Of a stretch of DNA of 7,610 bases, positions 4,846 through 7,610 are shown one piece after another (within the stretch, counting starts at the first letter, position 1; each line of letters starts with the position of its first letter). The stretch lies in contig JANQKJ010000054.1 of the NCBI GenBank assembly GCA_028281205.1, positions 1-7,610 on the forward strand, given 5' to 3'. Source of the stretch: Gammaproteobacteria bacterium (GTDB lineage Bacteria > Pseudomonadota > Gammaproteobacteria > UBA4575). The position numbers were made by a program, and so were the translations under genes. Below the pieces are notes generated by a model, which saw nothing but the letters and a program-made list of their open reading frames with translations, made no database searches and was not told where the DNA came from.

Positions 4846-5523
4846 TCATTGGTATCGCGTGGGATCATCAATTCCTGCATCACTGAAACCCTGACGACGT
4901 AGCTTGCACGAATCACATTGTCCGCACGCTAATCCGCCCCGAGTCGCCTGATAACAAGAAACGGTGAGTGAGTAGTCTACGCCCAGTTTGACACCAGATT
5001 GAATAATTTGTGCCTTAGTCATATTAATCAGCGGCGTGTGTATTTTTACAGCCTGCCCTTCGATACCTGCCTTAGTCGCTAAATTGCACATAGACTGAAA
5101 AGCTTGAATGAACTCGGGTCGGCAATCTGGATAACCTGAATAGTCCACTGCATTCACTCCAATAAAAATAGCTTCCGCATCCAATACTTCTGCCCAACCA
5201 AGTGCAACTGAAAGAAAAATAGTATTTCGGGCTGGAACATAAGTTACTGGTATCTTATCGGTAGGTTCAGTTGGAACTGCAATAGAATGATTAGTTAAAG
5301 CAGAACTATCAAATAAAGATAAATCCAAATCAACTACATGATGGCGTTTAACATTCATAGTTTTAGCAATACGTTGCGATGCCATTAGTTCAGCTTCATG
5401 GCGCTGGCCATAACGAAAACTCAGTGCATAACATTCATAGCCCTGGTTCTGTGCAATTGCTAGGGCAGTGACAGAATCTAAGCCCCCGGATAAAAGCACT
5501 ACTGCTTTGTCATTTTCAGCCAT
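4846..5523 (-). CDS. queC: 7-cyano-7-deazaguanine (preQ0) synthase QueC
   Basis: QueC converts 7-carboxy-7-deazaguanine to preQ0 with ATP and ammonia, the last cytosolic step before reduction to preQ1 for queuosine tRNA modification. The 225-residue length is usual. The PP-loop SGGLDS lies at 12-17, the RYGQRHEAEL motif at 37-46, VPARNTIFLSVALGWAE at 96-112 and GVNAVDYSGYPDCRPEF at 122-138. The zinc site is Cys190, Cys200, Cys203 and Cys206 in the C-terminal TRGGLACGQCDSCKLR region. All key residues are present. The ATG lies 2 bases after the queE stop, so translation is probably coupled; the ribosome site (GGTAAGTAAG) is weak. Product QueC feeds on the QueE product made by the adjacent gene. 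Confidence 0.97.
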   Translation of the reverse strand: MAENDKAVVLLSGGLDSVTALAIAQNQGYECYALSFRYGQRHEAELMASQRIAKTMNVKRHHVVDLDLSLFDSSALTNHSIAVPTEPTDKIPVTYVPARNTIFLSVALGWAEVLDAEAIFIGVNAVDYSGYPDCRPEFIQAFQSMCNLATKAGIEGQAVKIHTPLINMTKAQIIQSGVKLGVDYSLTVSCYQATRGGLACGQCDSCKLRRQGFSDAGIDDPTRYQ

Positions 5524-5525
5524 AC

Positions 5526-6173
5526 TTACTTACCAGGTTGGTCACCCCAAAGCAGTTTATGTAACTGCATTTGAAACCGCACAGGAAGTTGATCTCGCAA
5601 TATCCATTCCGCCAACTGCACAGCTTGTAATTGATGATGGCTAGGTGAAAATAAAACTTCACATAATGAATTCAATTTTCGCTGCTTAAGCTGCTGTTTA
5701 CACCACAAGTAATCTTGCTCACCGCATATCACAAACTTGATCTGGTCTTTTTTATCTAGCAAATCAAGGTTCTGCCACAGGTTTTTTTGTTCTTCTTTGG
5801 AATCAGGCGTCTTGATATCCATGATTTTCTTTACACGAGAATCAACATTTTCCAGGGACATAGCTCCACTCGTCTCCAAGGAAACTTTATAACCAAGCTG
5901 GCATAACTGAGATAATAAATGCAAACAATTGGGTTGCGCGAGTGGCTCACCTCCTGTAACAGTGACGTAAGGCGTATCATATTTTGAAATTTGGGATTGA
6001 ATATCCGTCAGACTCATCCACTCCCCGCCTGAGAACGCATATTCAGTATCACAATATTGGCAGCGTAACGGACAACCTGTTAAGCGCACAAATACTGTAG
6101 GCAAACCAATAGTATCGGTTTCACCCTGTAAAGAATAAAAGATTTCTGTAATACGAAGCTTGGATTCAGACAT
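5526..6173 (-). CDS. queE: 7-carboxy-7-deazaguanine synthase QueE (radical SAM)
   Basis: QueE is a radical S-adenosylmethionine enzyme that rearranges 6-carboxytetrahydropterin to 7-carboxy-7-deazaguanine. The 215-residue protein opens with EIFYSLQGE (10-18), followed by the [4Fe-4S] cluster motif CPLRCQYC (Cys34, Cys38, Cys41), DTEYAF (42-47) and the SAM-binding TVTGGEPLAQ (71-80). LETSG lies at 99-103 and a QMQLHKLLW-type C-terminal end at 201-209, as in the proteobacterial form. The start at 6173 leaves the usual short N-terminus, but no Shine-Dalgarno sequence is visible before it. It is 113 bases downstream of cpoB and 2 bases upstream of queC. Confidence 0.96.
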   Translation of the reverse strand: MSESKLRITEIFYSLQGETDTIGLPTVFVRLTGCPLRCQYCDTEYAFSGGEWMSLTDIQSQISKYDTPYVTVTGGEPLAQPNCLHLLSQLCQLGYKVSLETSGAMSLENVDSRVKKIMDIKTPDSKEEQKNLWQNLDLLDKKDQIKFVICGEQDYLWCKQQLKQRKLNSLCEVLFSPSHHQLQAVQLAEWILRDQLPVRFQMQLHKLLWGDQPGK

Positions 6174-6207
6174 TCAAAAATAACAAGTAATTAAGCTAGA
6201 CTAAGAT

Positions 6208-6254
6208 CTTCACATTTAGCGCGCTGATTGTGAAGCGCTAGCTAGGAAGCGCTT
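6208..6254. repeat. Two overlapping inverted repeats between cpoB and queE
   Basis: One repeat has arms CTTCACA (6208-6214) and TGTGAAG (6229-6235). The other has arms AAGCGCT (6233-6239) and AGCGCTT (6248-6254) with an 8-base loop. They share bases 6233-6235, so the full forms exclude each other. Neither is followed by a T-run on the minus strand, so classic termination after cpoB is not supported. The spacer has no match I recognise to a preQ1 riboswitch. Confidence 0.45.
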
Positions 6255-6286
6255 AATATCGAGCTCGTACTTAATCTTCTATTTTT

Positions 6287-7153
6287 TTAGTGTCCTTCTT
6301 TATCTAAGCGCTCCAAACGCTCTTGCGCCAAACCTGCCACTGTTGAATTCGGGAATTGTGCACGCAACCGCGTTAAGGTCACACGTGATTCTTCATATTG
6401 ACCAAGTTCGTACTGTGTGTAACCAATTTTCAGGCGTGCATCTGGCAACTTACTACTTGTAGGATAGCGGTCAATCACGGTTTGAAACTCTGTGAGCGCA
6501 CGATCGAAACGCTTAGTGACATAGTTAGCCTCGGCTAACCAATATTGAGCATTGGCCGAATATTTACTATTTGGATAAGTTGACAAGAAATTTTCAAATG
6601 CACTAATTGACTCATCATGGCGGCGCTGCTTAAGTAACAAGAATGCATTACGATATGCATCAATTGTTTCATCTGAGTCCTGTGTATCACTGGAAACCAC
6701 AATTGGTTTACGCTCAACAGGTTTTGCTTTCACCATCTCAGCTTGAGTGCCATTAGTCTCTGCTTCTGGCTGTTGCTGCACTGGTTTAGTCGCGCTTATT
6801 TGTTGTGATGAACTAGCTTGCTCAGCATTCTTTTGTAAACGTTTATCAATCGCCATCAAAGACTCGCGCTGATGCTTTTGCATATTATCAAGTTCATTAC
6901 GCAGGCTTTCGTTTTGTCCTCGTAACTCTTGAAGTTCACGCTCCATGCGATTGAGTTTCTGCTGCAGGGTAATTAATCCTTCTTTATTCGCAGACCTCGC
7001 CGCCTCATCATCCAATGCTCGCTCTAACCTTTCCAGTCTCTGAGTAACAATATTCAACTCTTCCTTGGTTGCCTTTGGTGCAGCCACAGCTGTCTGCGCA
7101 ACCAACATCAACACACATAGGTTAAAAACAAAAATCAAACGATGATGTTTCAT
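6287..7153 (-). CDS. cpoB: Cell division coordinator CpoB (YbgF), Tol-Pal associated
   Basis: CpoB is a periplasmic protein that links the Tol complex with PBP1B-driven peptidoglycan synthesis at the division site. The 288-residue protein has a signal peptide at 1-24 (cut after VAA or VA), an N-terminal trimerising coiled coil at about 30-110 with heptad-like Leu and a Gln/Glu-rich surface, a low-complexity linker at about 111-160, and three TPR units at about 164-280. Signature TPR pieces are YRNAFLLLKQRRHDESISAF (167-186), ANAQYWLAEANYVTKRFDRA (200-219) and DARLKIGYTQYELGQYEES (238-256). An AAGGGAAG ribosome site precedes the ATG. It lies 46 bases after pal, the standard arrangement, and is probably in the same operon. 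Confidence 0.95.
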   Translation of the reverse strand: MKHHRLIFVFNLCVLMLVAQTAVAAPKATKEELNIVTQRLERLERALDDEAARSANKEGLITLQQKLNRMERELQELRGQNESLRNELDNMQKHQRESLMAIDKRLQKNAEQASSSQQISATKPVQQQPEAETNGTQAEMVKAKPVERKPIVVSSDTQDSDETIDAYRNAFLLLKQRRHDESISAFENFLSTYPNSKYSANAQYWLAEANYVTKRFDRALTEFQTVIDRYPTSSKLPDARLKIGYTQYELGQYEESRVTLTRLRAQFPNSTVAGLAQERLERLDKEGH

Positions 7154-7199
7154 AAACTTCCCTTTAATTTAGATCTTACCTGCACAACATTCTGGCAGA

Positions 7200-7610
7200 T
7201 TAATACACTACTTCTACACGTCGATTGAGCTGTAAAGCAGCATCATCAGTGCCCTCTACTGCTGGGCGCTCTTCACCGAAACTAACCATTTCGATTTGCT
7301 CTTCTTGCGCACCTTCTAGCAACAAGACCTCACGTACTGACTTGGCACGCTCTTCGCCCAAAGCAAGGTTATATTCGCGTGTTCCGCGTTCATCTGCATG
7401 GCCTTCCAGACGAACTAGTCGATCGGGGTTACCACTTAGGTATTTTCCATGCTCACGTACAATTTGCATAGAATCGTCACGAATACTTGAGCTGTCATAA
7501 TCAAAGTAAATAGTGCGTACAAACAAGTCGCTAGCAGGGTCATCAAGTGGGTCAAGAATCACCGAACCATCTTCATCCAATCCCGAGGATGAATAATCAT
7601 CAGCACCCAC
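7200..7610 (-). CDS. pal: Peptidoglycan-associated lipoprotein Pal (3' part, cut by window edge)
   Basis: The last 136 or so codons of pal are present; the lipoprotein signal and Cys lie beyond the right edge. The visible part has an acidic linker (about 1-28 of the visible residues) and a full OmpA_C peptidoglycan-binding domain. The opening is TIYFDYDSSSI (33-43), the meso-diaminopimelate-binding motif is EGHADERGTREYNLALGEERA (69-89, with the conserved Asp and Arg), and the end is LNRRVEVVY. Pal anchors the outer membrane to the cell wall and partners TolB. The in-frame GTG at the edge is almost certainly internal, because the family has about 30-60 more residues. tolB is expected just to the right. 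Confidence 0.95.
   Translation of the reverse strand: MGADDYSSSGLDEDGSVILDPLDDPASDLFVRTIYFDYDSSSIRDDSMQIVREHGKYLSGNPDRLVRLEGHADERGTREYNLALGEERAKSVREVLLLEGAQEEQIEMVSFGEERPAVEGTDDAALQLNRRVEVVY

Noticed and set aside
7225..7500. Plus-strand ORF opposite pal, and a short minus-strand ORF at 6535-6717 inside cpoB
   Set aside because: Both are shadows of well-identified genes and have no independent support.

Overview
This window looks like chromosomal DNA of an AT-leaning gammaproteobacterium, probably a sulfur oxidiser. The gammaproteobacterial signal is the order pal - cpoB (ybgF) - queE - queC - tRNA-Lys(UUU), a neighbourhood familiar from Pseudomonas and relatives. The sulfur signal is a DsrE2-type sulfurtransferase and a YeeE/YedE-type sulfur transporter. 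Every gene I can support lies on the minus strand, so transcription runs from high to low coordinates. No mobile element, CRISPR array, integrase or rRNA is visible.

Layout in the direction of transcription: (1) 7610-6287, the 3' part of pal and complete cpoB, which serve the Tol-Pal envelope system; (2) 6173-4846, queE and queC, separated by 2 bp, for 7-deazaguanine (queuosine precursor) synthesis; (3) 4683-1117, a four-gene block: DsrE2-family protein, exported Met-rich protein with a C-terminal DUF302 domain, exported Met-rich protein with one CxxCH heme-c motif, and a YeeE/YedE transporter; (4) 957-882, tRNA-Lys, with a good promoter at about 1052-1079; (5) 699-121, a DUF2937 membrane protein; (6) 97-1, the start of a probable small membrane protein that runs off the left edge. 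There is no gene-free stretch above 300 bases. The gaps of 110-185 bases hold small inverted repeats and promoter-like elements, listed separately.

Block 3 is the interesting part. Two adjacent secreted proteins carry long tracts in which about half of the residues are methionine, built on MMNPM / MMYPMMG units. They sit between a cytoplasmic persulfide-carrier family protein and a membrane sulfur transporter. One tract is fused to DUF302 and the other follows a heme-c attachment motif. My working hypothesis is a periplasmic sulfur (or copper) handling module: the Met-rich proteins bind or scaffold the cargo outside the membrane, YeeE moves a reduced sulfur species inward, and DsrE2 takes it over in the cytoplasm. 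Only the sequence features and the families are established; the linkage of function is inference. The block lies between queC and tRNA-Lys, which are neighbours in some relatives, so it may be an insertion into an old housekeeping neighbourhood.
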